Shown one piece after another: positions 1 through 8,055 of a stretch of 64,000 nt of DNA. Source of the DNA: Rugamonas sp. A1-17 (GTDB lineage: Bacteria; Pseudomonadota; Gammaproteobacteria; Burkholderiales; Burkholderiaceae_D); contig JAJLPB010000013.1 in assembly GCA_025548565.1 (NCBI GenBank), positions 62,001-126,000 on the forward strand, read 5' to 3'. Under the pieces are notes generated by a model that saw nothing but the letters and a program-made list of their open reading frames with translations, did not search any database and was not told where the DNA came from. The position numbers and the translations under genes were made by a program. How positions within the stretch are numbered: position 1 is the first letter of the stretch; each line of letters starts with the position of its first letter.

Positions 1-2
1 TC

Positions 3-470
3 AAGCGCTTCTTCGCGATCCCGCAAGCCTACCTGGGCATCGCCTTCGGCTTCGGCATCCCGATGGCGTTTGCCGCGATCCAGGACACGGTGCCGATGGT
101 GGCCTGGGTGCTCTTGCTCGGCAACGTATTCTGGGCCGTGGCCTACGACACCGAATACGCCATGGTCGACCGCGACGACGACCTGAAGATCGGCATCAAG
201 ACCTCGGCCATCACCTTTGGCCGGTATGACGTGGCGGCGGTGATGCTGTGCTACGCCGTGCATCTGGGCCTGCTGCTGGCCTGCGGCTGGCAGTTGGGCA
301 TGGGCGTGTGGTTCGCCGGCGGCGTGGCGGTGGCGGCGGGCATCGCCTGCTATCACTACACGCTGATCCGCGGCCGCGAGCGCGATCCCTGCTTCTACGC
401 CTTCCGCCACAACAACTGGCTGGGCGCGGCGGTGTTCGCGGGCGTGGCGCTGGACTACGCGTTGCGCTAG
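3..470 (+). CDS. ubiA: 4-hydroxybenzoate polyprenyltransferase, C-terminal part (5' end outside window)
   Basis: This is the last 155 codons of a UbiA-family membrane prenyltransferase, which attaches the polyprenyl tail to 4-hydroxybenzoate in ubiquinone synthesis. The visible part holds the second aspartate-rich region (AYDTEYAMVDRDDDLKIG) that binds the Mg-diphosphate of the prenyl donor. Hydrophobic helices follow, and the C-terminus NNWLGAAVFAGVALDY is typical of bacterial UbiA. The reading frame is open to the left edge, so the gene is cut by the window and not broken. UbiA could in principle be a paralogue acting on another aromatic acid, but the motifs fit UbiA well. Confidence 0.9.
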   Translation, partial: KRFFAIPQAYLGIAFGFGIPMAFAAIQDTVPMVAWVLLLGNVFWAVAYDTEYAMVDRDDDLKIGIKTSAITFGRYDVAAVMLCYAVHLGLLLACGWQLGMGVWFAGGVAVAAGIACYHYTLIRGRERDPCFYAFRHNNWLGAAVFAGVALDYALR

Positions 471-557
471 TCCACTCGATTGAGGCAGCGCAAAGCGCCG
501 GCGCGGGTGCTGCCTACAATGGCTATCCTCTTTCAACCGACATCCGATGAGGTCACC

Positions 558-905
558 ATGGATCAGATTCAACAGAATGGCAAAGACGTCGCCGACAACC
601 AGGCCGCCAGCACCGCCGCGCGCGACAGGCTGATGAACGAACTGAAGCACGCCATCGGCGAGGCCGAGGACTGGCTCAAGGATGCCGCCAAGGACCCCAC
701 GCCCGCTTCGGAAAACCGCGCCCGTTTCGACGACACGCTGCGCACCGCCAGGACCGACCTGCGCAAACTGGAAGACAGCCTGATCGCCCGCAGCCGCGGC
801 GCGGCCGCATCGGCCAACGTCTACGTGCGCGACAATCCGTGGAAATCGGTGGGGCTGGGCGCGGCGCTTGGGGTGGTGGTCGGGCTACTGATCGCCCGCA
901 AGTAA
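558..905 (+). CDS. DUF883 (YqjD/ElaB-type) membrane-anchored protein
   Basis: A 115-residue protein with a long charged, Ala-rich helical region and a single C-terminal membrane segment (GLGAALGVVVGLLIARK), preceded by VRDNPWKSVG. The DNPW motif and C-terminal anchor are the hallmark of the DUF883 family. E. coli members (YqjD, ElaB) are inner-membrane proteins reported to bind ribosomes in stationary phase. The chosen ATG has a GATGAGG ribosome site seven bases upstream. An in-frame ATG further upstream would add a segment unlike the family. It stands alone between ubiA and the following minus-strand genes. Role here is inferred from the family only. Confidence 0.85.
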   Translation: MDQIQQNGKDVADNQAASTAARDRLMNELKHAIGEAEDWLKDAAKDPTPASENRARFDDTLRTARTDLRKLEDSLIARSRGAAASANVYVRDNPWKSVGLGAALGVVVGLLIARK

Positions 906-994
906 TCTCGTAGTATCTCTTCGTGCATGCAGCACGGCGAAGACAAGCAGACGAGATGGCTCCAAGCGGAAATATACGAAGTAAGGAAAACGCT

Positions 995-1234
995 TCAGTG
1001 GAATTCTTCGCAACGCATGCGGGCAATGGCTGCGGCTTCAACTTCATCCCAGGTCAATACGTCATCCGGGCTGGCATCATGTTCAGCTAAAAGCTGATCC
1101 AATTGGGCTTTCAGCGCAGCAGTTGGCTGAGGTGCGTCGCCGCTACGGACGATTCCGTCCCAGATGGCCTCGACCAAGGCAAGCTGATCTTCCACAGTCA
1201 GCTCGCTTACTTGCTGCAGTAAATGGCTATTCAT
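995..1234 (-). CDS. Addiction-module antitoxin-like protein (orphan)
   Basis: A 79-residue acidic protein. Its N-terminus (QQVSELTVEDQLALVEAIWD) and following linker match the small 'addiction module component' family, whose members are usually unstable antitoxins paired with a RelE/ParE toxin encoded just downstream. Here the 89 bases downstream, up to the DUF883 gene, contain no toxin frame, so it is an orphan or its toxin has been lost. The gene is on the opposite strand to DUF883 and downstream of the HiPIP gene. Family assignment is from sequence pattern and is moderately secure. Confidence 0.7.
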   Translation of the reverse strand: MNSHLLQQVSELTVEDQLALVEAIWDGIVRSGDAPQPTAALKAQLDQLLAEHDASPDDVLTWDEVEAAAIARMRCEEFH

Positions 1235-1305
1235 GATGTGCTCCCAAGGGATACCAGTCTACCACCACGGTGCAACCGGAGCGCAAACAGGGTTAAACGC
1301 CTACG

Positions 1306-1605
1306 TCAGCCGAACGAAGTACACCAGCCGCCGGCCGCCACCAGCTTGCCGGGGAAGATGGCGCAGCCGCCCATGTTGTTCGGGCCGTCTTCGTAGATCT
1401 GGCACTTGCTGCAGCGGTCGCCCGCTTTGAAGTCGGGGAATTTGTGCCCGTCCACCTTGGCCGCGTCAATCACATAGTTGAACTCCTTGGCCAGCGGCTC
1501 GTCTTCCTTGAGCGGCACGCGGTCCTCGGCCCGGGCCATGCAGCCCAGGGTGGCAGCGGCCAGACCGGCGCAAGTGGTCAGAATAAATACCCGGCGATTC
1601 GTCAT
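1306..1605 (-). CDS. High-potential iron-sulfur protein (HiPIP)
   Basis: A 99-residue periplasmic electron carrier. It starts with a Tat-type leader (NRRVFIL followed by a hydrophobic Ala-rich stretch ending near ARAED). The mature part has the HiPIP cysteine pattern C-x2-C-x12-C-x13-C that binds one [4Fe-4S] cluster, with the conserved C-terminal GGWC. HiPIPs usually carry electrons between a cytochrome complex and a terminal acceptor. The ATG was chosen because AGGAAA lies directly upstream and the Tat motif follows. An earlier in-frame ATG would put 23 unrelated residues before the leader. No redox partner is adjacent. Confidence 0.9.
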   Translation of the reverse strand: MTNRRVFILTTCAGLAAATLGCMARAEDRVPLKEDEPLAKEFNYVIDAAKVDGHKFPDFKAGDRCSKCQIYEDGPNNMGGCAIFPGKLVAAGGWCTSFG

Positions 1606-1748
1606 CTTTTTTCCTTTCCGTCGCTGTCGCGCCACATGGTACGAACCCGGCCATGATACGCGCTTACGGCCCAAAACATGCTGCTATACTCAATGTTGCC
1701 AAGCACTCTACATCTAACAAGTTCTAACAAATAGAATGAGGGGACGAC

Positions 1749-3008
1749 ATGTACAAGGCCATACGCGCAGTTGCTCTTTGCGGTACGATCAGCGCCCTGC
1801 TGGGTGCTTGCGGCAAGACCGAGGCGCCCGTCTCGGCGGAACAAGCCAGCGCCGACGCGGCGTTCCAGAAGAAACTGCAGGAGCAGCTGCTCGACGCCAA
1901 ACCCGGCAGCGTGGTCGAGATACCGGCCGGTACCTATCATCTCACTAGCGGCCTGACCCTGCGCGGCAACGGCGTGACGGTGCGCGGCGCCGGCATGGAC
2001 AAGACCATCCTCTCGTTCAAGGGCCAGGTCACCGGGCCGGAGGGCATGCTGGTCTACGCCAGCAACTTCACCATCGAGGGCCTGACCATCGAGGACTCCA
2101 AGGGCGACGGCCTGAAGATCAACGACGGCGACAACATCACCATCCGCAAGGTCAAGGTGCAGTGGACCGGGGGCTCCAAGGTCAGCAACGGCGCCTACGG
2201 CATCTACCCGGTCAAGACACGCAATGTGCTGATCGAGGACAGCGTGGCCATCGCCGCCTCCGACGCCGGCATCTATGTCGGCCAGTCCAACGGCGTGGTG
2301 GTGCGCCGCTCGCGCGCCGAGCAGAACGTGGCCGGCATCGAGATCGAGAACACCATCAACGCCGACGTCTACGACAACGTCGCCACCAACAACACCGGCG
2401 GCATCCTGGTGTTCAACATGCCCAACTTGTCGCAGCCGGGACACAGCACCCGCGTGTACAAGAACAAGGTCGACAAGAACAACCTCGGCAACTTCGCCGC
2501 GCGCGGCACGGCCGTGGCCAGCGTGCCAGCCGGTTCGGGCATCGTCATCAACTCCAATTCGAAAGTGGAGATCTTCGACAACGACGTCACCGACAACCAG
2601 ACCGCCAACGTCATCATCTCCAGCTACCACTCCACCGGCTACTACACCGAGAAAGGCGTGGCCGCCGGCTACGACCCGTATCCAAAGGCGATCTACGTGT
2701 ACGGCAACCGCTTCAAGGGCGGCGGCGATTCGCCCGACGGCCTCGATCTGAAGGCGCTGAAGATCGCCATGTACGGCATCGGCGGCCACCTGCCCGACGT
2801 GCTGTGGGACGGCTACGTCGACACCAAGCTGCTGGTCAAGGGCGTGCTGCCGGCCGAGCAGCGCATCTGCATCCAGGACGGCGTGGACGTGCTGAACGCC
2901 GACGGTCCGAACAAATACAAGAACCCCAGCAAGGACACGGCGCCGTTCCGCTGCGCGCTGGCCAAGCTGCCACCGGTGACGATCACCCAACTCGCCGCGC
3001 AGTCATGA
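1749..3008 (+). CDS. Parallel beta-helix repeat lipoprotein (TIGR03805-like)
   Basis: A 419-residue exported protein. A lipoprotein signal with lipobox LLGAC (Cys21) is followed by right-handed beta-helix repeats, visible as recurring short strands with G/N-rich turns (for example DSKGDGLKINDGDNITIRKV). It matches the described beta-helix family that occurs in two-gene pairs with a second exported family, and the next gene is exactly that partner, overlapping by ATGA. Beta-helix folds are common in polysaccharide lyases and carbohydrate-binding proteins, but no catalytic residues could be assigned. Likely anchored to the outer membrane or facing the periplasm. Function of the pair is unknown. 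Confidence 0.85.
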   Translation: MYKAIRAVALCGTISALLGACGKTEAPVSAEQASADAAFQKKLQEQLLDAKPGSVVEIPAGTYHLTSGLTLRGNGVTVRGAGMDKTILSFKGQVTGPEGMLVYASNFTIEGLTIEDSKGDGLKINDGDNITIRKVKVQWTGGSKVSNGAYGIYPVKTRNVLIEDSVAIAASDAGIYVGQSNGVVVRRSRAEQNVAGIEIENTINADVYDNVATNNTGGILVFNMPNLSQPGHSTRVYKNKVDKNNLGNFAARGTAVASVPAGSGIVINSNSKVEIFDNDVTDNQTANVIISSYHSTGYYTEKGVAAGYDPYPKAIYVYGNRFKGGGDSPDGLDLKALKIAMYGIGGHLPDVLWDGYVDTKLLVKGVLPAEQRICIQDGVDVLNADGPNKYKNPSKDTAPFRCALAKLPPVTITQLAAQS

Positions 3009-4243
3009 TGGCGAGACTGAGCGCAGTGGCGTGCGCGCTGATGCTGGCGGCGTGCACGCAGACCCAGTCTCCGGTGAGCTTCATCACCGAAGGCAATCCG
3101 GCCAGGTTGAGCGACTGGCACCTGATGGCCGTCTCCGGCGGGCGCCTGAACCTGAACACCGGCGTGGTGCCGTATGACCTGAACACGCCGCTGTTCACCG
3201 ACTACGCGCAGAAGCTGCGCACCGTGTGGATGCCGAAGGGCCGGAGCGCCGTCTACAACGCCGACACCACCTTCGAGTTCCCGGTCGGGACCATCATCAG
3301 CAAGACCTTCTACTATCCGAAGGCGGACGGTCCCGCCAAGGCGGTGCTGGCCACCTACGACACCAGCAAGACCGGCGGCGACAAGCTCGATCTGGCCAAC
3401 GTGCGGCTGGTCGAAACGCGGCTGCTGGTGCGCCGCGCCGACGGCTGGATCGCCCTGCCCTATGTGTGGAACGCCGAGCAGACCGAGGCCGTGCTCTCGC
3501 GCACCGGCGACCAGATGCCGCTGGAGGTGGTGCATGAGGACCGCACCCGCAAGCCGCTGACGTATGTGGTGCCGAACGTGAACCAGTGCGCCTCCTGCCA
3601 CGTGGCCGATGTGAAGTCGCGCCAGTTCCAGCCCATCGGCCCGAAGGCGCGGCATATGAACCGCAGCTACAGCTACGACGGCGTAAGCGTCAACCAGCTC
3701 GATTACCTGGCGCGCATCGGCTACCTGAGCGGCGTGCCGGCCAACGCGGCGACGGCCGCGCCGCACAACGCCAATTGGCGCGACCAGGGCCAGACGCTGG
3801 ACGCGCGCGCCCGCGCCTACCTGGACATCAACTGCGCCCACTGCCACAGCGACAAGGGCGCGGCCAACACCACGGCGCTGCACCTGAACATCGGCGCGCC
3901 GGCGGATCTGCATCTGGGATTATGCAAGCCGCCGGTGGCGGCGGGCGCGGGCACCGGCGGCCATGGCTACGGCATCGCGCCGGGCAAGCCGGATGAATCG
4001 ATCATGGTCTACCGGCTCAGCTCCGACCAGACCGGCATCATGATGCCGGAACTGGGACGCGGCTCGGTGCACAAGGAAGGCGTGGAACTGATACGCGCGT
4101 GGATCGCGGCGATGAAGCAAGGCTGCGACGCAACCCCAGTCATTCCCGCGCAGGCGGGAATCCATGCCGCGCCTGACGGGACAGGCTGTATGGATTCCCG
4201 CCTGCGCGGGAATGACGCTAGGGGGCGACGCGCTTGTCCTTGA
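3005..4243 (+). CDS. SO2930-type diheme c-type cytochrome lipoprotein (TIGR03806-like), repeat-extended C-terminus
   Basis: A 412-residue exported protein with lipobox LMLAAC (Cys17) and two heme c motifs, CASCH near residue 195 and CAHCH near 277. It belongs to the family regularly paired with the preceding beta-helix lipoprotein and overlaps that gene by four bases (ATGA), so the two are translationally coupled. The last roughly 35 residues, starting at VIPAQAGIH, are encoded by a palindromic repeat (4139-4216) and continue into the convergent esterase gene. The ancestral stop was probably near 4138. The reading frame open further upstream of 3005 only shadows the beta-helix gene. Confidence 0.85.
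   Translation: MMARLSAVACALMLAACTQTQSPVSFITEGNPARLSDWHLMAVSGGRLNLNTGVVPYDLNTPLFTDYAQKLRTVWMPKGRSAVYNADTTFEFPVGTIISKTFYYPKADGPAKAVLATYDTSKTGGDKLDLANVRLVETRLLVRRADGWIALPYVWNAEQTEAVLSRTGDQMPLEVVHEDRTRKPLTYVVPNVNQCASCHVADVKSRQFQPIGPKARHMNRSYSYDGVSVNQLDYLARIGYLSGVPANAATAAPHNANWRDQGQTLDARARAYLDINCAHCHSDKGAANTTALHLNIGAPADLHLGLCKPPVAAGAGTGGHGYGIAPGKPDESIMVYRLSSDQTGIMMPELGRGSVHKEGVELIRAWIAAMKQGCDATPVIPAQAGIHAAPDGTGCMDSRLRGNDARGRRACP
4139..4216. repeat. Family B (dRS3-like) palindromic repeat, paired copy
   Basis: Two 27-base arms (4139-4165 and 4190-4216) are perfect reverse complements around a 24-base loop. Each arm is itself a small hairpin with the ATTCCC-N8-GGGAAT core known from neisserial dRS3 elements. 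The element sits between the 3' ends of the cytochrome gene and the convergent esterase gene and could terminate transcription in both directions. It is translated into the cytochrome C-terminus. Confidence 0.9.
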
Positions 4244-5183
4244 AGAAGCTCCAGGTTTCATCGGCATATTCAAGGTCGCCGTTTTGCTTGCCGAGTATCG
4301 ACAGCATCAGCGGCGGCAGGCGGTGCGTGGCGCTGGGCTGCACGTGGCCGGCGTTTTCCATCTTCAGGAATTCCACCTGCACGCCCCTGGGATCGGCGCC
4401 CCATACATAACGCACCAGCGACGTCTTGTCGGCCGCATCGCGATGCGGCAGCTGCGTGACGGCCGGCGCGGGTGGCAGTTGCGCGAGCTCGCGCCAATAC
4501 TTCACCGACTCCTCGGCGTTCATATTGGAGCCGCGCCCCGTCAACAGGAAGCCGCCGACTTCGCCGCCGGCGTAGGGCACGATCTTGTCCTCGGTTCCAT
4601 GCGCCACCAGTATCGGCAAGGCGCGCTTGGGCGCCGGGCACAAACGCTTGACCGGCATGAGCATGTTCGACACCGCCACCGCCGCCAAGCGCGGCCCCAG
4701 CTCGATCGCCGCCCGGTACACCATGCCGCCGCCATTCGACATGCCGGACAAGTACACGCGCGACGGATCGGCGTTGTGCTGCGCCACCGCCTGGTCGATC
4801 AGCGCGGCGATGAAGCCGACATCGTCGGTCTTGGGATTGGAGGGAGCGTCGGCGCGGCAGTCGTTCCAGCCGCGCTGTCCGTCGCTGCCCTTGGCGCCGT
4901 CGGGCGCGATGAGCAGCAAGCCTTCGTGGTCGGCCACCTCCAGCCAGGCGGCGGCCGGATCGTCCATCCGCCCCTTGCCGAGGGTGAGATTGGCGGAACC
5001 CATGTGACCATGCAGCAGGATCACCAGCGGCAGCTTGCCCGGCGTCGATGCCGCCGGCTGCGCCAGCAGATAAGTGCGCGGTCCTTCCGGCCGCTGCATC
5101 GTCTCGGAGACGATGGTCGCGGCGCCCGCCTGCAAAATGGTGAAGGCTGCAATCAGGGGGAGAGATCGAACTACCATCATCAT
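4218..5183 (-). CDS. Secreted PHB-depolymerase-family esterase (alpha/beta hydrolase)
   Basis: A 321-residue alpha/beta hydrolase with a short N-terminal signal sequence (VVRSLPLIAAFTILQAGAA). It has the oxyanion-hole HGHMGS near residue 60, nucleophile elbow GMSNGGG near 146, the catalytic Asp in HGTEDKIVP and the His in ENAGHVQP. The nucleophile sequence and flanks resemble the esterase/PHB-depolymerase family (LpqC, feruloyl and acetylxylan esterases), so the true substrate is an ester that cannot be named from sequence. Three consecutive ATG codons open the gene; the first, behind GAAAGG, is used here. Its stop lies one base past the family B repeat. Confidence 0.85.
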   Translation of the reverse strand: MMMVVRSLPLIAAFTILQAGAATIVSETMQRPEGPRTYLLAQPAASTPGKLPLVILLHGHMGSANLTLGKGRMDDPAAAWLEVADHEGLLLIAPDGAKGSDGQRGWNDCRADAPSNPKTDDVGFIAALIDQAVAQHNADPSRVYLSGMSNGGGMVYRAAIELGPRLAAVAVSNMLMPVKRLCPAPKRALPILVAHGTEDKIVPYAGGEVGGFLLTGRGSNMNAEESVKYWRELAQLPPAPAVTQLPHRDAADKTSLVRYVWGADPRGVQVEFLKMENAGHVQPSATHRLPPLMLSILGKQNGDLEYADETWSFFKDKRVAP

Positions 5184-5196
5184 GCAGCCTTTCGTC

Positions 5197-6021
5197 TTAG
5201 TTGGAGGAACCCAGCTCGTCGCCCATTTCCTTGCCGCGCTGCTGGGCCGCCTTCATCGCCTGGATGATCGCGCCCTTTACGCCGCTGGCCTCCATGCTGG
5301 TCAACGCCGCGTAGGTGGTGCCGCCCTTCGACGTCACCCGCTCGCGCAGCAGCGACACCGGCTCGGTCGACTGCACCGCCAGCTGCGACGCGCCGGCAAA
5401 GGTGGCCAGCGCCAGCTGCCTGCCCTGCTCCGCGCTCAGGCCCATGTCCTGCGCGGCCTGCTGCATCGCCTCGATGAAGTAGAACACATAGGCCGGGCCG
5501 CTGCCCGACACCGCCGTCACCGCGTCGATCTGCGACTCGTTGTCCAGCCACACTGTCGGGCCGACGGCGCGCAGGATATCGTCCGCCGCCTGCTTCTGCT
5601 GCGCGCTCACGCCGGCGGTGCACGCCATGCCGGTGATGCCCATGCCGATCAGCGCCGGCGTATTGGGCATGCAGCGCACGATGGCGCCGTAGCCGCCCAG
5701 CCAGCGCGACAAATCCTCGATGCGGATGCCGGCCGCGATCGAGACGACCAGCGGCTGTTTCGTTTTGTCGATCAGCGGCAGCAGCTGGGCCGCCACTTCG
5801 CGCATGCTTTGCGGTTTGACCGCCAGCACGATCACGTCCGCCGAGGACACCGCGGCATCGGCGCCGCTGGCCGTGGTCACGCCGAACTGCTGATGCAGGC
5901 GGCTCAGCGCTTCTACGTTCGGATCGGCCACGTGGATGTTGGCGCCGGCGGTGAGTTTATTGGCCAGTCCCGCGATCAGGGCGGAGGCCATGTTGCCGCC
6001 GCCGATAAATGCTATTTTCAT
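5197..6021 (-). CDS. proC: Pyrroline-5-carboxylate reductase
   Basis: A 274-residue enzyme that reduces pyrroline-5-carboxylate to proline with NAD(P)H, the last step of proline synthesis, in the cytoplasm. The Rossmann motif FIGGGNMASALIAG opens the protein, VKPQ and RCMPNTPA follow, and the C-terminal dimer domain carries the family signature around GSGPAYVFYFIEAM and LRERVTSKGGTT. The start was placed at MKIAF, seven bases behind AAGG and directly after the yggS stop. The ATG three bases earlier overlaps that stop. It forms a two-gene operon with yggS, a widely conserved pairing. Confidence 0.97.
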   Translation of the reverse strand: MKIAFIGGGNMASALIAGLANKLTAGANIHVADPNVEALSRLHQQFGVTTASGADAAVSSADVIVLAVKPQSMREVAAQLLPLIDKTKQPLVVSIAAGIRIEDLSRWLGGYGAIVRCMPNTPALIGMGITGMACTAGVSAQQKQAADDILRAVGPTVWLDNESQIDAVTAVSGSGPAYVFYFIEAMQQAAQDMGLSAEQGRQLALATFAGASQLAVQSTEPVSLLRERVTSKGGTTYAALTSMEASGVKGAIIQAMKAAQQRGKEMGDELGSSN

Positions 6022-6023
6022 CA

Positions 6024-6728
6024 TCAAGCCTTGTTGTAGTTTCGTGAACCAAAAATGGCGCTGCCGATGCGCACGATGGTCGCGCCTTCGGCGATGGCGG
6101 CACGCAGGTCGGCCGACATGCCCATCGACAGCGTGTCGAGCGCCAGGCCTTCGGCGCGCAACTGCTCGTACAGCACGCGCAGCTGGGCGAACGCCGCCCG
6201 CTGCTGCGCAAAGTCTTCGGCCGGCTCGGGGATCGCCATCAGGCCGCGCAAGGTGAGATTGGGCAGCGCCGCGACCTTGTGGGCCAGCGCCGCCAGTTCC
6301 GCCGGGGCCACGCCGCTCTTGCTGGCTTCCCCGCTGATATTCACCTGCAAACAAATCTGCAGCGGCGCCATGCCGGCCGGCCGCTGCTCGGACAGCCGCT
6401 GCGCGATCTTCTCGCGCTCGACCGTGTGCACCCAATCGAAGTGCTCGGCGATGGGGCGGGTCTTGTTGCTCTGGATCGGGCCGATGAAATGCCACTCCAG
6501 CGCCGGCGCGCCGGCCGCCTTCAGCGCCGCGATCTTGTCCAGCGACTCCTGCAGGTAATTCTCGCCGAAGGCGCGCTGGCCGGCCTGCACCGCCTCCAGC
6601 ACCGCGTCCGGCCCGAAGGTCTTGGAGACGGCCAGCAACTGCACCGATTGCGGCGCACGGCCAACATCTTGGGCTGCGGCAACGATTGTCGAGGTGATTG
6701 CTTGCAAGTTCTGGGGGATCAGGGACAT
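6024..6728 (-). CDS. yggS: YggS/PLPBP family pyridoxal-phosphate homeostasis protein
   Basis: A 234-residue cytoplasmic PLP-binding TIM-barrel protein that buffers PLP and affects amino-acid metabolism but has no known catalytic activity. The PLP lysine lies in LLAVSKTFG, GENYLQE and the HFIGPIQSNK motif follow, and SMGMSADL near the C-terminus completes the phosphate-binding site. The start at MSLIPQNL fits the family length; an ATG two codons earlier is equally possible. Its stop overlaps the proC start region. It is divergent from pilT, with about 80 bases between the two starts that should hold both promoters. Confidence 0.95.
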   Translation of the reverse strand: MSLIPQNLQAITSTIVAAAQDVGRAPQSVQLLAVSKTFGPDAVLEAVQAGQRAFGENYLQESLDKIAALKAAGAPALEWHFIGPIQSNKTRPIAEHFDWVHTVEREKIAQRLSEQRPAGMAPLQICLQVNISGEASKSGVAPAELAALAHKVAALPNLTLRGLMAIPEPAEDFAQQRAAFAQLRVLYEQLRAEGLALDTLSMGMSADLRAAIAEGATIVRIGSAIFGSRNYNKA

Positions 6729-6808
6729 AATCATCGAGTAAAAATCGTTAAAAACAAGGGCAGGCGCCGCAGCGGGCACCTCACCAACGTCAGGCACAGG
6801 GATTATAA

Positions 6809-7852
6809 ATGGACATCTCCGAACTTCTCGCATTCTCCGTCAAGAACAAGGCCTCGGACCTGCACCTGTCGGCCGGCCTGCCGCCAATGATACGGGTGCA
6901 CGGCGATGTGCGCCGCATCAACCTGCCGCCGCTGGAGCACAAGGATGTGCACGGCATGATCTATGACATCATGAACGACGGCCAGCGCAAGGCTTACGAA
7001 GAGATGCTCGAATGCGACTTCTCGTTCGCCATCCCCGGCCTGGCGCGCTTCCGCGTCAACGCCTACAACCAGGAGCGCGGGGCCTCGGCGGTGTTGCGGA
7101 CGATTCCGTCCAAGATCCTCAGCCTGGAAGACCTGAACGCGCCGAAAATTTTTGCCGAGTTCGCGCTCAAGCCGCGCGGGCTGGTGCTGGTGACGGGGCC
7201 GACCGGCTCCGGCAAGTCGACCACGCTGGCGGCGATGGTCAACCACCTCAACGAAAACGAGTACGGCCACATCCTGACGATCGAGGATCCGATCGAGTTC
7301 GTGCACGAATCGAAGAAATGCCTGATCAACCAGCGCGAGGTGGGGCCGCACACGCTCTCGTTCAACAACGCGCTGCGTTCGGCGCTGCGGGAGGATCCGG
7401 ACGCCATCCTGGTCGGCGAGCTGCGCGACCTGGAGACCATCCGGCTGGCGCTGTCGGCGGCCGAGACCGGGCACCTGGTGTTCGGCACGCTGCACACCTC
7501 ATCGGCCGCCAAGACCATCGACCGCATCGTCGACGTGTTCCCTGCCGATGAGAAGGAGATGGTGCGGGCGATGCTGTCGGAGTCCTTGCAGGCGGTGATC
7601 TCGCAGACGCTGCTCAAGACCAAGGACGGCGCGGGCCGCGTGGCGGCGCACGAGATCATGGTGGCGACGCCGGCGATCCGCAACCTGATCCGCGAAGCCA
7701 AGATCGCGCAGATGTACTCGGCGATCCAGACCGGCAGCAACGTCGGCATGCAGACCTTGGACCAGAATCTGACGGACCTGGTGCGGCGCAACGTCATCAG
7801 CGCCGCCACCGCCCGCAACGCCGCCAAGACCCCGGACAACTTCCCCGGCTAA
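6809..7852 (+). CDS. pilT: Type IV pilus retraction ATPase PilT
   Basis: A 347-residue hexameric ATPase that powers type IV pilus retraction, twitching motility and DNA uptake at the inner membrane. It shows an N-terminal PAS-like domain, Walker A GPTGSGKST near residue 130, the Asp box (ILTIEDPIEF), Walker B region (AILVGELRDLETI), the His box (GHLVFGTLHT), and the PilT-specific C-terminal AIRNLIRE motif needed for retraction. The order pilT-pilU next to divergent yggS-proC is conserved in Pseudomonas and Burkholderiales. pilU is separated from it here by 203 bases packed with family A repeats. Confidence 0.98.
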   Translation: MDISELLAFSVKNKASDLHLSAGLPPMIRVHGDVRRINLPPLEHKDVHGMIYDIMNDGQRKAYEEMLECDFSFAIPGLARFRVNAYNQERGASAVLRTIPSKILSLEDLNAPKIFAEFALKPRGLVLVTGPTGSGKSTTLAAMVNHLNENEYGHILTIEDPIEFVHESKKCLINQREVGPHTLSFNNALRSALREDPDAILVGELRDLETIRLALSAAETGHLVFGTLHTSSAAKTIDRIVDVFPADEKEMVRAMLSESLQAVISQTLLKTKDGAGRVAAHEIMVATPAIRNLIREAKIAQMYSAIQTGSNVGMQTLDQNLTDLVRRNVISAATARNAAKTPDNFPG

Positions 7853-7856
7853 AAAA

Positions 7857-8029
7857 TGGGGTCAAGTCTGACATTCGGACACGAGCTCGACCCTAATAAT
7901 GGGGTCAAGTCTGGCATTCGGACACGAGCTCAACCCTAGGCGGTGTCTACGGTTGAGCTCGTGTCCGAATGCCAGACTTGACCCCACGCCCACGGCAGAG
8001 GTCGTGTCCGAATGTCAGACTTGACCCCA
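7857..8029. repeat. Family A REPIN-like cluster, two nested pairs
   Basis: Four half-units lie between pilT and pilU: 7857-7888 (+), 7900-7931 (+), 7955-7986 (-) and 7998-8029 (-). The inner pair (variant CTGGCATTC) forms a perfect 36-base-pair stem, 7900-7935 with 7951-7986, around a 15-base loop. The outer pair (variant CTGACATTC) flanks it with diverged arm ends. All units share the core starting GGGGTCAAGTCTG. The element could stall or terminate transcription between pilT and pilU. Confidence 0.92.
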
Positions 8030-8055
8030 AAGTTGTTAACGAAAAAGGACACATC

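Noticed and set aside
2162..3004. Extension of the cytochrome gene far upstream
   Set aside because: It lies out of frame over the beta-helix gene and is rich in Arg/Gln, as expected for a shifted frame.
7857..8029. CRISPR-like appearance of clustered repeats
   Set aside because: Units are few, inverted in pairs and without regular unique spacers.
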